Positions 46,348 to 55,470 are shown, counted from the stretch's first letter. The stretch: 64,000 bases of DNA from Chitinophaga niabensis (GCF_039545795.1 NZ_CP154260.1:2423001-2487000); one strand, 5' to 3'. The notes: generated by a model from the letters alone, not told the origin. Made by a program: numbers and translations.

Positions 46348-47583
46348 ATGCAAAAAACAATGAACGCGGGCATAAGCGCATTATGCCTGGTGCTTTCTAT
46401 TGCCTGTACAAAACAGCAAACCCTGTCAGAAAAGCCCAACCCCGCTACTGAAGCGAATGCCGCTGCAGATGCCCAACTGCTGGCTGCCGCACAGGTACAC
46501 ACTTCCGCAAAGATCTTCGATGGCGGTGGTTCCGATGGTTATCATTCTTTCAGGATCCCTTCCCTGATCAGAACCACCAACGGCACACTCATCGCATTTG
46601 CCGAAGGCAGAATGAGCAGCAACAAAGATTATGGGAACATTAACCTGGTGTACAAAAGATCTACGGACAATGGTGCCACCTGGTCTGCACTGGGAGAAGT
46701 GGTAGGTGTAGGGCCTGGTACCTGGGGCAATCCAACTGCTGTAGTAGATCAATCCAACGGAAGAGTATGGTTGTTCATGTCATGGAACAGTGGTGATCAT
46801 AATCAATCCGGTACGGATGGCTATGAGAAGATAGACAGTTGGGGCGAAAGGAAAGTGTATGTATCCTACAGTGACAACAACGGCGCCAGCTGGTCTCCGC
46901 AGCAGGACCTTACTTCCACACTGTTACCTTCCAATTATACCTGGGATGCCATGGGCCCCGGTGTTGGAGTACAAAAGAGCAAAACAGGCGCAACAGGCCG
47001 GCTCATTATTCCTGCTATCGGCCGGAATATCTACAGCGATGATCATGGAGTTACCTGGCATTATCAGCTCATTCCATCCGGCACCAGTGAAGGAACTATT
47101 ATCGAAAAACTGAATGGCGGGCTGATCCGGAACGACAGGCCTGTTATGAGCCAGTGGGAGCTTTCCAAAAGAAGAAGGATCTCTGTTGGTTCCATCACCA
47201 GCTTCCCTGCATGGACCTCTGATCCGGATCTCTTAGATCCTGCCTGCCAGGCTTCTGTATTGCGGTATACAGATAGTCCTAACCGGATCATGTTCCTGAA
47301 CTCCGCCAGTACGGAAACAAGAGGAAAAATGAGGGTAAGGATCACTTATGATGAAATGGGTACCTGGCCTGTCAGCAGAAGGATCTTTGATAACCTCACA
47401 GAGCAGCAAGCCATTGACCAGGGGAAAGGAGGTTATTCAAGTATGGCTAAAACAGCGGATTTTATGGTGGGTGCTTTGATAGAAGTGAATGAAAATACAG
47501 GAAGTTCTTCAACAAGTAACCGGTCTATTGAGTTTCACAAATTCAATCTGCCCTGGATATTGAATGGGGCAGTAGAACCTTAA
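46348..47583 (+). CDS. exo-alpha-sialidase lipoprotein (GH33)
   Basis: 411 residues. Lipoprotein signal 'LVLSIAC' (Cys 20), an Ala-rich spacer, then the catalytic propeller. FRIP motif 'FRIPSLIR' with Arg 69. Asp-boxes 'STDNGATW', 'SDNNGASW' and 'SDDHGVTW'. 'FAEGRMSSNKDYGNINLVYK' fits the second Arg and catalytic Asp region of GH33. It is the third sialidase of the locus and ends the operon at a bidirectional hairpin. It starts 36 bases after the MFS gene with no clear promoter in the gap. Confidence 0.88.
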   Translation: MQKTMNAGISALCLVLSIACTKQQTLSEKPNPATEANAAADAQLLAAAQVHTSAKIFDGGGSDGYHSFRIPSLIRTTNGTLIAFAEGRMSSNKDYGNINLVYKRSTDNGATWSALGEVVGVGPGTWGNPTAVVDQSNGRVWLFMSWNSGDHNQSGTDGYEKIDSWGERKVYVSYSDNNGASWSPQQDLTSTLLPSNYTWDAMGPGVGVQKSKTGATGRLIIPAIGRNIYSDDHGVTWHYQLIPSGTSEGTIIEKLNGGLIRNDRPVMSQWELSKRRRISVGSITSFPAWTSDPDLLDPACQASVLRYTDSPNRIMFLNSASTETRGKMRVRITYDEMGTWPVSRRIFDNLTEQQAIDQGKGGYSSMAKTADFMVGALIEVNENTGSSSTSNRSIEFHKFNLPWILNGAVEP

Positions 47584-47584
47584 A

Positions 47585-47609
47585 AAAAGAGGGCTATATG
47601 CCCTCTTTT
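47585..47609. terminator. bidirectional rho-independent terminator
   Basis: AAAAGAGGGC (47585-47594) pairs with GCCCTCTTTT (47600-47609) around TATAT, between the convergent stops of the sialidase and the P-type ATPase. It has A on one side and T on the other, so it can serve both directions. Confidence 0.85.
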
Positions 47610-47612
47610 CAT

Positions 47613-49811
47613 TTAAAGTTTAGCCACTTTCAATCGTAGACTATTACTCACCACGCTCACAGAACTAAGTGCCATAGCAGCCCCTGCGATCATGGGGTTT
47701 AAGAGGAAGCCATTCACGGGGAATAATACACCGGCGGCCAGCGGAATACCAATAACGTTATAGATGAATGCCCAGAAGAGGTTCTGTTTGATGGTAGCTA
47801 CCGTTTTACGGGAAAGCTTTAATGCCTTGGGAATACTGTTCAGGTCTGAAGTGATCAGCGTCATCTTGGCCACATCCATTGCAATATCAGAACCTTTGCC
47901 CATAGCAATACTTACATCTGCCTGAGCCAGTGCCTGTGAGTCATTGATGCCATCACCTACCATGGCTACCACTTTACCGGCCTGTTGTAATTCTTTTACG
48001 AATTCCGCTTTATGGGCAGGTAATACTTCAGCTTTGTAGTTTTTAATTCCTGTATTGCGTGCAACGGCAGCTGCAGTGTGCGCATTGTCTCCCGTGAGCA
48101 TATATACTTCAATACCATCCAGCAGAAGGGCGGTAATAGCAGTTCTGGAAGTTTCTTTGATCTTATCTGCAATAGCAATAATAGCCAGCAGCTCCTGTTC
48201 ATTGGCGAAATAGATCACCGTTTTAGCTTCTTCCTGTAACTCGCTGGCCTGTGAAAGCTGTATCTGGTTCAATTCAAAAGGTAACAGTTTTTTGTTGCCC
48301 ACGAAGTAGGTTTTACCTTCGTAAGTACCTTTAATCCCTTGCCCGGTGATGCTTTCAAATCTTTCCAGTTTTACCGGTTTTACTTTTAAATAAGATACAA
48401 CTGCTTCTGCCAGCGGATGTTCTGATTGTTGTTCCAGTGTGAAAAGAACAGATCTCAGATCTGTTGCTGTTGTATTCCAGATCATATCTGTTACTACAGG
48501 TTTACCTTCTGTAATGGTACCCGTTTTATCCAGGATGATGGCGTTCACTTTGTGGCCCAGTTCCAGGCTCTCAGCGTCTTTTATAAGGATGTTGTTTTCT
48601 GCACCTTTACCAACGCCTACCATAATAGCAGTAGGAGTAGCTAATCCAAGCGCACAGGGGCAGGCGATCACCAATACCGTTACAGCAGTCAGTAAACCAT
48701 GTGTGAAAGCGTTTTCACCACCCAGCAGCATCCAGGTAATAAAAGTAAGGATGGCAATACCTATCACTATGGGTACAAAGATACCGGCGATCTTATCCAC
48801 CAGCTTTTGTACCGGTGCTTTACTGCCCTGTGCTTCCTGTACCATTTTAATGATCTGCGCCAGCACGGTGTCAGCACCTACATTTTCTGCTTTGAACTGA
48901 AAACTGCCTTTCTGGTTAATGGTACCGGCAAATACCGTTTCACCCTGTTTTTTAAGCACAGGTACCGGTTCGCCGCTGATCATGCTTTCATCCACATAAG
49001 ATTCACCGTTCACTACTTTACCATCCACGGGGATCTTTTCACCGGGTTTCACGAGCAGCACATCCTGCACCATTACATTGGAAATGGGGATCTCCTTTGT
49101 ACCCCCGGAGGCATCTACCAGCAATACCGTTTTAGGCTGCAGGCCAATGAGTTTTTTAATGGCAGAAGAAGTATTGGATTTGGCTTTTTCTTCCAGCAGT
49201 TTACCTAAAGAGATGAATGCTATCACCACCGCAGCAGCTTCAAAGTACACATGCGGGTGTAAACCGCGCTGATGCCAGAATTCAGGGTATATAGTATTGA
49301 AGGCACTAAAGATCCAGGCGATACCGGTACTTAATGCCACGAGGGTATCCATGTTGGCTTTGCCATGTTTCAGTTGTTTCCAGGCATTCACAAAGAAGTT
49401 CCGGCCAAAGAAGAAAACCACCGGTGTGGCCAGGAGCATCATGATCCAGTTGCCATAAGGCATATCCATAAAGAACATACCAATGATCACAATGGGGAGG
49501 GACAGTATGGAAGACCAGATGGTGCGTTGTTTTACTTCATTATAATGGCGGCGTTGTGCTTCTTCCTTTACTTCATCCTGGTTATCCTTGTCTATCACCA
49601 GGTCGTAACCAATGGAACGTACTGTTTTCTGAAGGGTTTCCGGAGTAGCAGCCGTAGGGTCATATTGCACCCAGGCTGTTTGATTCGCGAAGTTCACACC
49701 CGCATCCTTAACACCCGGTGCGGACTTTAGCATGGATTCCACGCTTACTGCGCAGGCCGCGCAGGTCATTTCCAGTACCGGGAAAGTTTCTTTTGTGATA
49801 GCGGTTGACAT
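47613..49811 (-). CDS. copA: copper-translocating P-type ATPase (P1B)
   Basis: 732 residues from the ATG at 49811; the frame extends six codons upstream. One N-terminal HMA domain with 'MTCAAC' (Cys 17 and 20), then the P1B core: actuator loop 'DESMISGEPVPV', the ion-binding 'IACPCALGLATP' of a copper(I) exporter, phosphorylation site 'DKTGTITEG', the 'SEHPLAEAV' nucleotide-binding motif and hinge 'GDGINDSQALAQAD'. It would export Cu(I) from the cytoplasm. It is divergent from the arsR gene with 113 bases between the starts, so the ArsR-type operator at 49905 could affect both. A copper role is firm from the CPC motif. Confidence 0.93.
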   Translation of the reverse strand: MSTAITKETFPVLEMTCAACAVSVESMLKSAPGVKDAGVNFANQTAWVQYDPTAATPETLQKTVRSIGYDLVIDKDNQDEVKEEAQRRHYNEVKQRTIWSSILSLPIVIIGMFFMDMPYGNWIMMLLATPVVFFFGRNFFVNAWKQLKHGKANMDTLVALSTGIAWIFSAFNTIYPEFWHQRGLHPHVYFEAAAVVIAFISLGKLLEEKAKSNTSSAIKKLIGLQPKTVLLVDASGGTKEIPISNVMVQDVLLVKPGEKIPVDGKVVNGESYVDESMISGEPVPVLKKQGETVFAGTINQKGSFQFKAENVGADTVLAQIIKMVQEAQGSKAPVQKLVDKIAGIFVPIVIGIAILTFITWMLLGGENAFTHGLLTAVTVLVIACPCALGLATPTAIMVGVGKGAENNILIKDAESLELGHKVNAIILDKTGTITEGKPVVTDMIWNTTATDLRSVLFTLEQQSEHPLAEAVVSYLKVKPVKLERFESITGQGIKGTYEGKTYFVGNKKLLPFELNQIQLSQASELQEEAKTVIYFANEQELLAIIAIADKIKETSRTAITALLLDGIEVYMLTGDNAHTAAAVARNTGIKNYKAEVLPAHKAEFVKELQQAGKVVAMVGDGINDSQALAQADVSIAMGKGSDIAMDVAKMTLITSDLNSIPKALKLSRKTVATIKQNLFWAFIYNVIGIPLAAGVLFPVNGFLLNPMIAGAAMALSSVSVVSNSLRLKVAKL

Positions 49812-49904
49812 ATTATCTATTTTCCACAAAGTTCCGGCCTTTCGGGCTGGGAGTACTTATATAATTGGGGCATTCTTTTATAATATTTGGTGGATAAAAT
49901 ACCT

Positions 49905-49922
49905 TATCGTAATATTGCGATA
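49905..49922 (+). promoter_or_regulatory. ArsR-type operator before arsR
   Basis: An 18-base palindrome with a single mismatched pair, TATCGTAATATTGCGATA, ending 2 bases before the arsR ATG. An AATATTTG box (49882-49889, one base off the -7 consensus) lies 15 bases upstream. A related site precedes arsM at 50275-50290. Both suggest autorepression by the ArsR protein. Confidence 0.65.
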
Positions 49923-49924
49923 TA

Positions 49925-50254
49925 ATGGGCGCAACTAAAACAGACCTCTTTACGAAACAACAGAACGATATTGCCAATATGGCGAAGGCCCTGGCACACC
50001 CGGCACGTATTGCCATCCTGCAATACCTGGTGAAAAAGAATGCCTGTGTATGCGGGGATATTGTAGAAGAGCTGGGGCTTGCCCAGGCGACTACTTCCCA
50101 GCATTTAAAAGAACTGAAGAATGCCGGGATCATACAGGGTGATATAGATGGAGTGAGCGTTTGTTACTGCATCAACCCAAAAGTCTGGAAACAATATCAT
50201 GATATATTTCAATCCTTCTTTAAAGACGTTACGCTAAGCGGCAAATGCTGCTAA
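49925..50254 (+). CDS. arsR: ArsR/SmtB-family metalloregulator
   Basis: 109 residues, winged helix-turn-helix. The metal site is 'ACVCGDI' (Cys 41 and 43), corresponding to the ELCVCDL box of arsenic-sensing ArsR proteins, just before the recognition helix '[18 protein letters not shown]' (53-70). A Cys pair at the C-terminus ('GKCC') may add ligands. It heads the arsenic cluster on the same strand and is preceded by its likely operator. Arsenite would release it from DNA. Metal specificity is inferred from motif and neighbours. Confidence 0.92.
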   Translation: MGATKTDLFTKQQNDIANMAKALAHPARIAILQYLVKKNACVCGDIVEELGLAQATTSQHLKELKNAGIIQGDIDGVSVCYCINPKVWKQYHDIFQSFFKDVTLSGKCC

Positions 50255-50274
50255 CTATTTTTTTACCCAAATAA

Positions 50275-50290
50275 ATCGCAATAATACGAT
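50275..50290 (+). promoter_or_regulatory. second ArsR-type site, overlapping the arsM start
   Basis: ATCGCAATAATACGAT, an imperfect palindrome (6 of 8 base pairs) with the same ATCG...CGAT arms as the site at 49905-49922. It covers the first two bases of the arsM ATG. Confidence 0.45.
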
Positions 50291-51107
50291 GAAAGAGCTT
50301 GTTAAACAGAAATACACGGAGATCGCCTTACAGGATAAGGCAGAAAACCAGGCATCCTGCTGTGGTGCCGGCTCCTGTTCTACAGAGGTATATAACATCA
50401 TGAGTGATGATTATGGTGCATTGAAGGGGTATAACCCTGATGCGGACCTTGGCCTTGGATGCGGATTGCCTACCGAGTTTGCACAGATCAAAAAGGGCGA
50501 TACGGTCATAGACCTTGGCAGTGGTGCAGGGAATGATTGTTTTGTTGCCCGGCATGAAACCGGGGAAACGGGGAAAGTGATCGGTATCGACTTTACACCA
50601 GCTATGCTGGAAAAGGCAAGGAAGAATGCAGAAAAGCTGGGATTTAATAACGTGGAGTTCCGGGAGGGAGATATAGAAAACATCCCTGTATCAAACGATA
50701 TAGCAGATGTGGTAGTGAGTAATTGTGTGTTGAACCTGGTACCGGATAAGGATGCTGTACTGAAGGATATCTACCGCGTTTTGAAACCCGGGGGGCATTT
50801 CAGTATTTCGGACATTGTGCTGGTTGGTGCGCTGCCGGAGAATATTCAGCAAGCCGCTGAAATGTATGCCGGATGTGTGTCTGGCGCTATTCAAAAGCAA
50901 ACATACCTTGATCTGATCAAAACGAATGGCTTTTCTAAAATAACGCTCCAGAAAGAAAAAACCATTCACATCCCGGATGATATCCTTTCCGCTTATTTAT
51001 CAGCAGAAGAGATAAAACAATTCAGGGAAAGTGGCACGGGTATTTACAGTGTTACCGTATATGCAGAGAAACCTGTTTGTGGATGCGGCCCTGATTGCTG
51101 CAGTTAA
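50289..51107 (+). CDS. arsM: arsenite S-adenosylmethionine methyltransferase
   Basis: 272 residues. SAM-binding motif I is '[13 protein letters not shown]' (73-85). The cysteines that bind and methylate arsenite are in place: the N-terminal 'CCGAGSC' (24, 25, 30), Cys 58 in 'LGLGCG', Cys 146 in 'SNCVLNL' and Cys 196 in 'AGCVSGA'. The C-terminus is Cys-rich ('CGCGPDCCS'). It converts As(III) to methylated species that are less toxic after oxidation or are volatile. It starts 34 bases after arsR, with an ArsR-type site at the junction, and the acr3 start follows 10 bases after its stop. Confidence 0.93.
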   Translation: MKELVKQKYTEIALQDKAENQASCCGAGSCSTEVYNIMSDDYGALKGYNPDADLGLGCGLPTEFAQIKKGDTVIDLGSGAGNDCFVARHETGETGKVIGIDFTPAMLEKARKNAEKLGFNNVEFREGDIENIPVSNDIADVVVSNCVLNLVPDKDAVLKDIYRVLKPGGHFSISDIVLVGALPENIQQAAEMYAGCVSGAIQKQTYLDLIKTNGFSKITLQKEKTIHIPDDILSAYLSAEEIKQFRESGTGIYSVTVYAEKPVCGCGPDCCS

Positions 51108-51117
51108 AACAGCATAC

Positions 51118-52158
51118 ATGAACCAACGTAAACGATTAAGTTTTTTAGACAGGTATCTCACGATCTGGATCTTTCTGGCCATGGCAGCGGGTGTTGGTAT
51201 TGGGTACTTTATCCCGTCCAGCGGGAATTTTATCCAGGCTTTTTCATCCGGCACTACCAATATTCCTCTTGCTATAGGGCTCATCCTGATGATGTACCCG
51301 CCTTTGGCAAAAGTGAACTACGATAAGATAGGAGAGGTGTTCAGGAATACAAAGGTACTGGGCGTTTCACTGTTATTGAACTGGGTGATAGGCCCGGTAC
51401 TGATGTTTGGCCTGTCGTTACTCTTCCTGCACGGTTACCCGGAATACATGACAGGCCTGATATTGATAGGATTGGCAAGATGTATTGCCATGGTGATCGT
51501 ATGGAATGAACTGGCCGAAGGTAACCGGGAGTATGCAGCCGGCCTGGTAGCGCTGAATAGTATTTTCCAGGTGTTATTGTACAGTGTGTATGCATATGTT
51601 TTTATCACCGTACTGCCACCATTCTTTGGTATGAAAGGCTTGGCCATACAGGTGAGCATAGGGCAGATAGCGGAAAGCGTGGCCATCTACCTGGGGATTC
51701 CTTTTGCTGCGGGTGTTGTGAGTCGTTATACACTCACCAGGTGGAAAGGAGAGCAATGGTTCCGGGAACGTTATCTTCCTGCTATCTCACCCATTACGCT
51801 CATTGCACTGCTCTTCACCATCATATTGATGTTTAGCCTGAAAGGAGCCCTGATCGTGCAGATCCCTATGGATGTGGTACGTATTGCCCTTCCGCTGGCA
51901 GTTTACTTTGTATGCATGTTTGTGATCAGTTTTATACTGGGTAAACTCATGGGGGCTGATTATTCGCAAAATGCGGCAATTGCATTCACCGCGGCAGGGA
52001 ACAATTTTGAACTGGCTATTGCAGTAGCCATTGGCGTATTCGGCATCAATTCCGGGCAGGCTTTTGCAGGTGTTATCGGCCCGCTGGTAGAAGTGCCTGC
52101 ATTGATCGCATTAGTGAACGTAGCTTTTTGGATCCGTAAAAAATGGTATCATCATTAA
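51118..52158 (+). CDS. acr3: Acr3-family arsenite efflux permease
   Basis: 346 residues from the ATG at 51118; the open frame begins at 51031 inside arsM, but the family start '[20 protein letters not shown]' is here. About 10 membrane helices. The signature '[18 protein letters not shown]' holds the essential Cys in helix 4, and '[18 protein letters not shown]' holds the conserved Glu in helix 9. It exports arsenite (and possibly antimonite) using the proton gradient. It lies between arsM and arsC in a tight operon. Confidence 0.93.
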   Translation: MNQRKRLSFLDRYLTIWIFLAMAAGVGIGYFIPSSGNFIQAFSSGTTNIPLAIGLILMMYPPLAKVNYDKIGEVFRNTKVLGVSLLLNWVIGPVLMFGLSLLFLHGYPEYMTGLILIGLARCIAMVIVWNELAEGNREYAAGLVALNSIFQVLLYSVYAYVFITVLPPFFGMKGLAIQVSIGQIAESVAIYLGIPFAAGVVSRYTLTRWKGEQWFRERYLPAISPITLIALLFTIILMFSLKGALIVQIPMDVVRIALPLAVYFVCMFVISFILGKLMGADYSQNAAIAFTAAGNNFELAIAVAIGVFGINSGQAFAGVIGPLVEVPALIALVNVAFWIRKKWYHH

Positions 52159-52171
52159 AAGATAAATATTT

Positions 52172-52588
52172 ATGCAGAAAGTATTAGTGCTTTGCACCGG
52201 TAACAGTTGCCGGAGCCAGATAGCAGAAGGTTATCTCCGGCATTTTGCGGGCAGCCTCGCTGAAATTTACAGCGCCGGTGTGGAAACACATGGTGTGAAT
52301 CCGAAAGCTATTGCTACTATGGCGGAAGATGGAATAGACATTTCCGGGCATACCTCTAACAACATTAGTGAATACATTGGAATTGATTTTGACTATGTGA
52401 TCACCGTATGTGATAACGCGAAAGAACGATGCCCTGTTTTTCCTTCCAAAGCGATAAAGTTCCACCACAATTTTCCTGATCCGGCAAAGTCCACAGACAT
52501 GGAAGAATTCAGAAGGGTAAGAGAACTAATTAAAGAATATTGTGAGAAATTCGTGGAAGAGAACCTGAAAACACATGGAACCATATGA
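52172..52588 (+). CDS. arsC: arsenate reductase, thioredoxin-type (LMW phosphatase fold)
   Basis: 138 residues. The P-loop CX5R is 'CTGNSCRS' (Cys 8 to Arg 14). The redox pair is Cys 80 and Cys 87 in 'TVCDNAKERCP', the order expected for thioredoxin-linked ArsC of the S. aureus type. 'HHNFPDPAKS' near 104-113 fits the Asp-loop that supplies the acid catalyst. It reduces arsenate to arsenite for Acr3 and ArsM. The last 14 bases overlap the next gene. Confidence 0.92.
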   Translation: MQKVLVLCTGNSCRSQIAEGYLRHFAGSLAEIYSAGVETHGVNPKAIATMAEDGIDISGHTSNNISEYIGIDFDYVITVCDNAKERCPVFPSKAIKFHHNFPDPAKSTDMEEFRRVRELIKEYCEKFVEENLKTHGTI

Positions 52589-53603
52589 TGTAATTGTGAT
52601 AGGAGGCGGGCAAAGTGCTTTAGCAACAGGCTATTATTTACGGCGTACAACACTCAGGTATGTAATACTTGACAGGGAGGAAGCCCCGGGCGGTGCATGG
52701 CAGCATGCCTGGGATTCCCTGACCCTTTTTTCTCCTGCATTATGGTGTTCATTGCCAGGTGTGATCATGCCCGGCGGAAAAGAGCATTACCCGGGTAAAC
52801 AGGAGGCGGTGGATTATCTGACTGCATACGAGGAAAGATATCAATTACCCGTGATCAGGCCCGTAGAAGTAAAGCGTGTAAACAAAGAGAATGGCTTGTT
52901 TGTGGTGCATACAAACAGAGACACTTACTATGCGAAAGCAGTGGTGAGTGCTACAGGGAGCTATCATTCACCTGTAATACCGGACATCCCCAATAAAGGA
53001 TCGTTTAAAGGAAGGATACTTCACTCTGCGGAATACCGTGCGCCTTTTAGAGGCAAAAGGGTAGCAGTGGTAGGCGAAGGAAATTCCGGGGCGCAGATCC
53101 TTGCCGAACTGTCTAAAGTAACAGATACATTATGGATCACGCGTAACAGCCCGGAATTCCTGCCGGACCATATAGATGGTAAATACCTCTTTGATGCCGC
53201 TACACAGTTATATGAAGCGAAACAAAGGGGAGAAGAGCTGCAACCTCCGTCACTCGGGCATATTGTGATGGTACCTGCTGTAAAGGAAGCCAGGGATCGT
53301 AAGGTATACCAGGCATGGCTGCCTCCGTTCGATACTTTCACCCCGGATGGCATTGCCTGGAATGACGGGCGAAAAGAACAGGTGGATGTTGTGATCTTTT
53401 GCACCGGCTTCAAACCATCGCTTTCACATCTCGCACCAATTTTTAACGGGCATAAAATTACCACCAAAGGTACCCGCGCACTTGAAGCAGATGGCCTTTG
53501 GCTGGTAGGTTATGGCTCCTGGACGGGTTTTGCTTCTGCTACCATTATTGGTGTGGGCAGAACGGCGAAACGGACGGTGGAAGAGATAATTGGTTATCTT
53601 TAA
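52575..53603 (+). CDS. arsO: ArsO-like flavin-dependent monooxygenase
   Basis: 342 residues. Two Rossmann folds: FAD-binding 'VIGGGQSALATGYYL' (8-22) and NADPH-binding 'VAVVGEGNSGAQIL' near 157-170. 'DREEAPGGAWQHAWDSL' follows the first fold as in ArsO/trimethylamine-monooxygenase-like enzymes. Membership of the arsenic operon, overlapping arsC by 14 bases, makes ArsO the best name. The precise substrate is not established; an oxidation of As or organoarsenic species or a redox protective role is inferred from context. Confidence 0.78.
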   Translation: MEPYDVIVIGGGQSALATGYYLRRTTLRYVILDREEAPGGAWQHAWDSLTLFSPALWCSLPGVIMPGGKEHYPGKQEAVDYLTAYEERYQLPVIRPVEVKRVNKENGLFVVHTNRDTYYAKAVVSATGSYHSPVIPDIPNKGSFKGRILHSAEYRAPFRGKRVAVVGEGNSGAQILAELSKVTDTLWITRNSPEFLPDHIDGKYLFDAATQLYEAKQRGEELQPPSLGHIVMVPAVKEARDRKVYQAWLPPFDTFTPDGIAWNDGRKEQVDVVIFCTGFKPSLSHLAPIFNGHKITTKGTRALEADGLWLVGYGSWTGFASATIIGVGRTAKRTVEEIIGYL

Positions 53604-53618
53604 GCCTGGTGTTATATC

Positions 53619-54110
53619 ATGAAAATAAATGAAAGATTCACCTGGGCAGTTGATGTGCTCGATATAAAGCCATCCGGTCATTTATTAGAGATCGGCTGTG
53701 GTGCGGGTATTTTAGTGGAGCAGATAGGAGGCAGGCTGACAAAAGGTACAATCACTGCGGTAGATAGCTCCGCTGCCATGATAAAGATAGCAACCAGGAA
53801 AAATATTGCTAACGCGCGTTTTATTACCAGTGATTTTGCCAGTGTGGAACTTCCTGATAAGACCTACGATAAAGTACTGGCTTTTAATGTGAATTTCTTC
53901 TGGAAAGACCCTTCCGCAGAATTAGCCCTGATCAGGAAATGCCTCAAACGCAACGGGAAGTTATATGTGTTTTACCAGGCGCCTTATGATATTACGATAG
54001 CAGCAGCAAAACCCATAGAAGAAATGTTACGCAGCCATGGATATACCATTGTTGATACCCTTTTTAAGAAGATGACTCCGGCATCAGCTTTCTGTATTGT
54101 TGCTACATAA
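53619..54110 (+). CDS. class I SAM-dependent methyltransferase
   Basis: 163 residues, shorter than ArsM and unrelated to it in detail. Motif I is 'LLEIGCGAGILVEQIGG' near 23-39, with the acidic residue ending beta-2 in 'TAVDSSAAM'. 'VLAFNVNFFWKDPSAELAL' near 86-104 and 'CLKRNGKLYVFYQAP' fill the usual later strands. No Cys arrangement of the ArsM kind is visible. It starts 15 bases after the arsO-like gene on the same strand and is probably co-transcribed, but there is no sequence reason to assign it an arsenic substrate. Confidence 0.78.
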   Translation: MKINERFTWAVDVLDIKPSGHLLEIGCGAGILVEQIGGRLTKGTITAVDSSAAMIKIATRKNIANARFITSDFASVELPDKTYDKVLAFNVNFFWKDPSAELALIRKCLKRNGKLYVFYQAPYDITIAAAKPIEEMLRSHGYTIVDTLFKKMTPASAFCIVAT

Positions 54111-54194
54111 ATTTGGCTTATGAACTTACACACCAAGCAAAGATTATAACCCAGGTTATACAATCCCTCTTCCTGCTGCCCTTAATTTTAAGGT

Positions 54195-54275
54195 ATGAAA
54201 AACATACTCATCTTCGTTCTGCTGCTCGCAGGCCACCTTTATAAAGCGCTAGCCAGCATTGTAAGAGCTGTTTAA
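54195..54275 (+). CDS. possible 26-residue peptide or gene remnant
   Basis: A short frame whose product 'MKNILIFVLLLAGHLYKALA' reads like a signal peptide (26 residues in all). It ends in a stop that overlaps the convergent TlpA-like stop. No -7 box is seen before it. It may be a small membrane peptide, the remains of a truncated exported-protein gene, or chance. Confidence 0.25.
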   Translation: MKNILIFVLLLAGHLYKALASIVRAV

Positions 54276-55402
54276 CGGGAGTGAGCAACTGCTTCTTCCC
54301 GTTTTAAAATATCATCGATCGCAGTTTTATTAACACTTCCCACATATGCTACTTTCCCTGCCTTATCAACAATCACCACCATAGGGTAAGCATCAATGCC
54401 ATATTGCTCCGCTACCTTTTTTCCATTGTACAGCATCTTGTAAGTGGCTTTGTTATTCTTCGCAAATAGCGCAATATCCGCAGGCGTATCATGTACGTTA
54501 ATGGCAAAAACATTCGGATAGTTATTCAGGGCAGGCACAGCAGAAATGCAGTACCCGCAGTTCCTGATCCAGAATTCCAGTATCACTACTTGTCCTCTTA
54601 GTTTAAAAAGAGAAACACTATCCTGCAAGCCAGGCAGCGTAAAGTCCGGCGCCATGGTGTTCACGGCAATAGGGTGGAGTACTTTTTCTTCTTTTGGTTT
54701 GTACTCCTTTGTATAAGTGGAATAGTACCAGGATGTTTCCGGCGGGTAAGGCGCAGCTATTTCAATATTGGAGAAATCCGTTTGAACGAGATCATCGTTC
54801 ACGTTATTGGTTTGTATGATCCGGCGGGGGAGAAGGGTTGTTTTATCGATAAATATCCTGTAGTTGATCACACGCTCAGCGGTAATGGCAGAAAAACCTT
54901 CCAGGTAATTGAATGCCCGTTTATTCATGGATAACAGTACTGTATAATATTCATCATCCTCCGTAAGTTCTTTGGTGATGGTTTCATCTGAAAGTACCGC
55001 CGGTATGATCCGTTTCAGGGTAGGGATGGAATTATAGAAATAGGAAATAGAACGGAAACTGTTGGCCGAAGGTTGCTGTCGCAAACGGATGGTCTTGTCT
55101 CTTTCGTTCAGATCAAATTGTTCCGTGCCATTAAATACATTGGTGTAACCTGCATCGTTTATCTGGTACCTGAAACCCAGCAGGGTATCCTTACTGGAAA
55201 AATCAATAAAGATACTGGCAGATGTGCTGGCTTTATAATTTTCGGAAGGATAGGAGATCTCCCGGTTGTACTGGTAACGCAGGGTCTTAATGGTATTTAG
55301 CTTATCTGCCATGCGCTTTAGAACATCATCCGCCTTCAGATCGGACGATGTTCTAAAGCCGCATACGGCACAGATAAGGATCATAAAAATGATACTTCTC
55401 AT
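54272..55402 (-). CDS. TlpA-like thioredoxin-domain protein
   Basis: 376 residues. N-terminal signal sequence ('MRSIIFMILICAVCGFRTSS'), a beta-rich domain of about 30-230 resembling LolA/DUF-type domains fused to TlpA proteins in Bacteroidota, and a thioredoxin fold (about 245-370) with the active site 'CGYC' (Cys 282 and 285) and the cis-Pro in 'IDAYPMVVIVD'. It would be a periplasmic thiol-disulfide protein. It has a TAAATTTG box and an unusual triple half-site operator in its leader. No partner oxidase or sensor is adjacent. Confidence 0.85.
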   Translation of the reverse strand: MRSIIFMILICAVCGFRTSSDLKADDVLKRMADKLNTIKTLRYQYNREISYPSENYKASTSASIFIDFSSKDTLLGFRYQINDAGYTNVFNGTEQFDLNERDKTIRLRQQPSANSFRSISYFYNSIPTLKRIIPAVLSDETITKELTEDDEYYTVLLSMNKRAFNYLEGFSAITAERVINYRIFIDKTTLLPRRIIQTNNVNDDLVQTDFSNIEIAAPYPPETSWYYSTYTKEYKPKEEKVLHPIAVNTMAPDFTLPGLQDSVSLFKLRGQVVILEFWIRNCGYCISAVPALNNYPNVFAINVHDTPADIALFAKNNKATYKMLYNGKKVAEQYGIDAYPMVVIVDKAGKVAYVGSVNKTAIDDILKREEAVAHSR

Positions 55403-55415
55403 ATGATTACGGGAT

Positions 55416-55456
55416 ATTCGTAAATCTACGAATGATTCGTAATATAGACAAATTTA
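55416..55456 (-). promoter_or_regulatory. -7 box and three-half-site operator of the TlpA-like gene
   Basis: On the minus strand TAAATTTG (55456-55449) matches TAnnTTTG exactly. Between it and the ATG at 55402 lie three copies of one 7-base half-site in alternating orientation: ATTCGTA (55416-55422), TACGAAT (55427-55433) and ATTCGTA (55435-55441). The last two form a perfect 15-base palindrome. The position just downstream of the -7 box is suitable for a repressor. The regulator is not in the window. Confidence 0.6.
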
Positions 55457-55470
55457 TTTATCGGGGCCGT

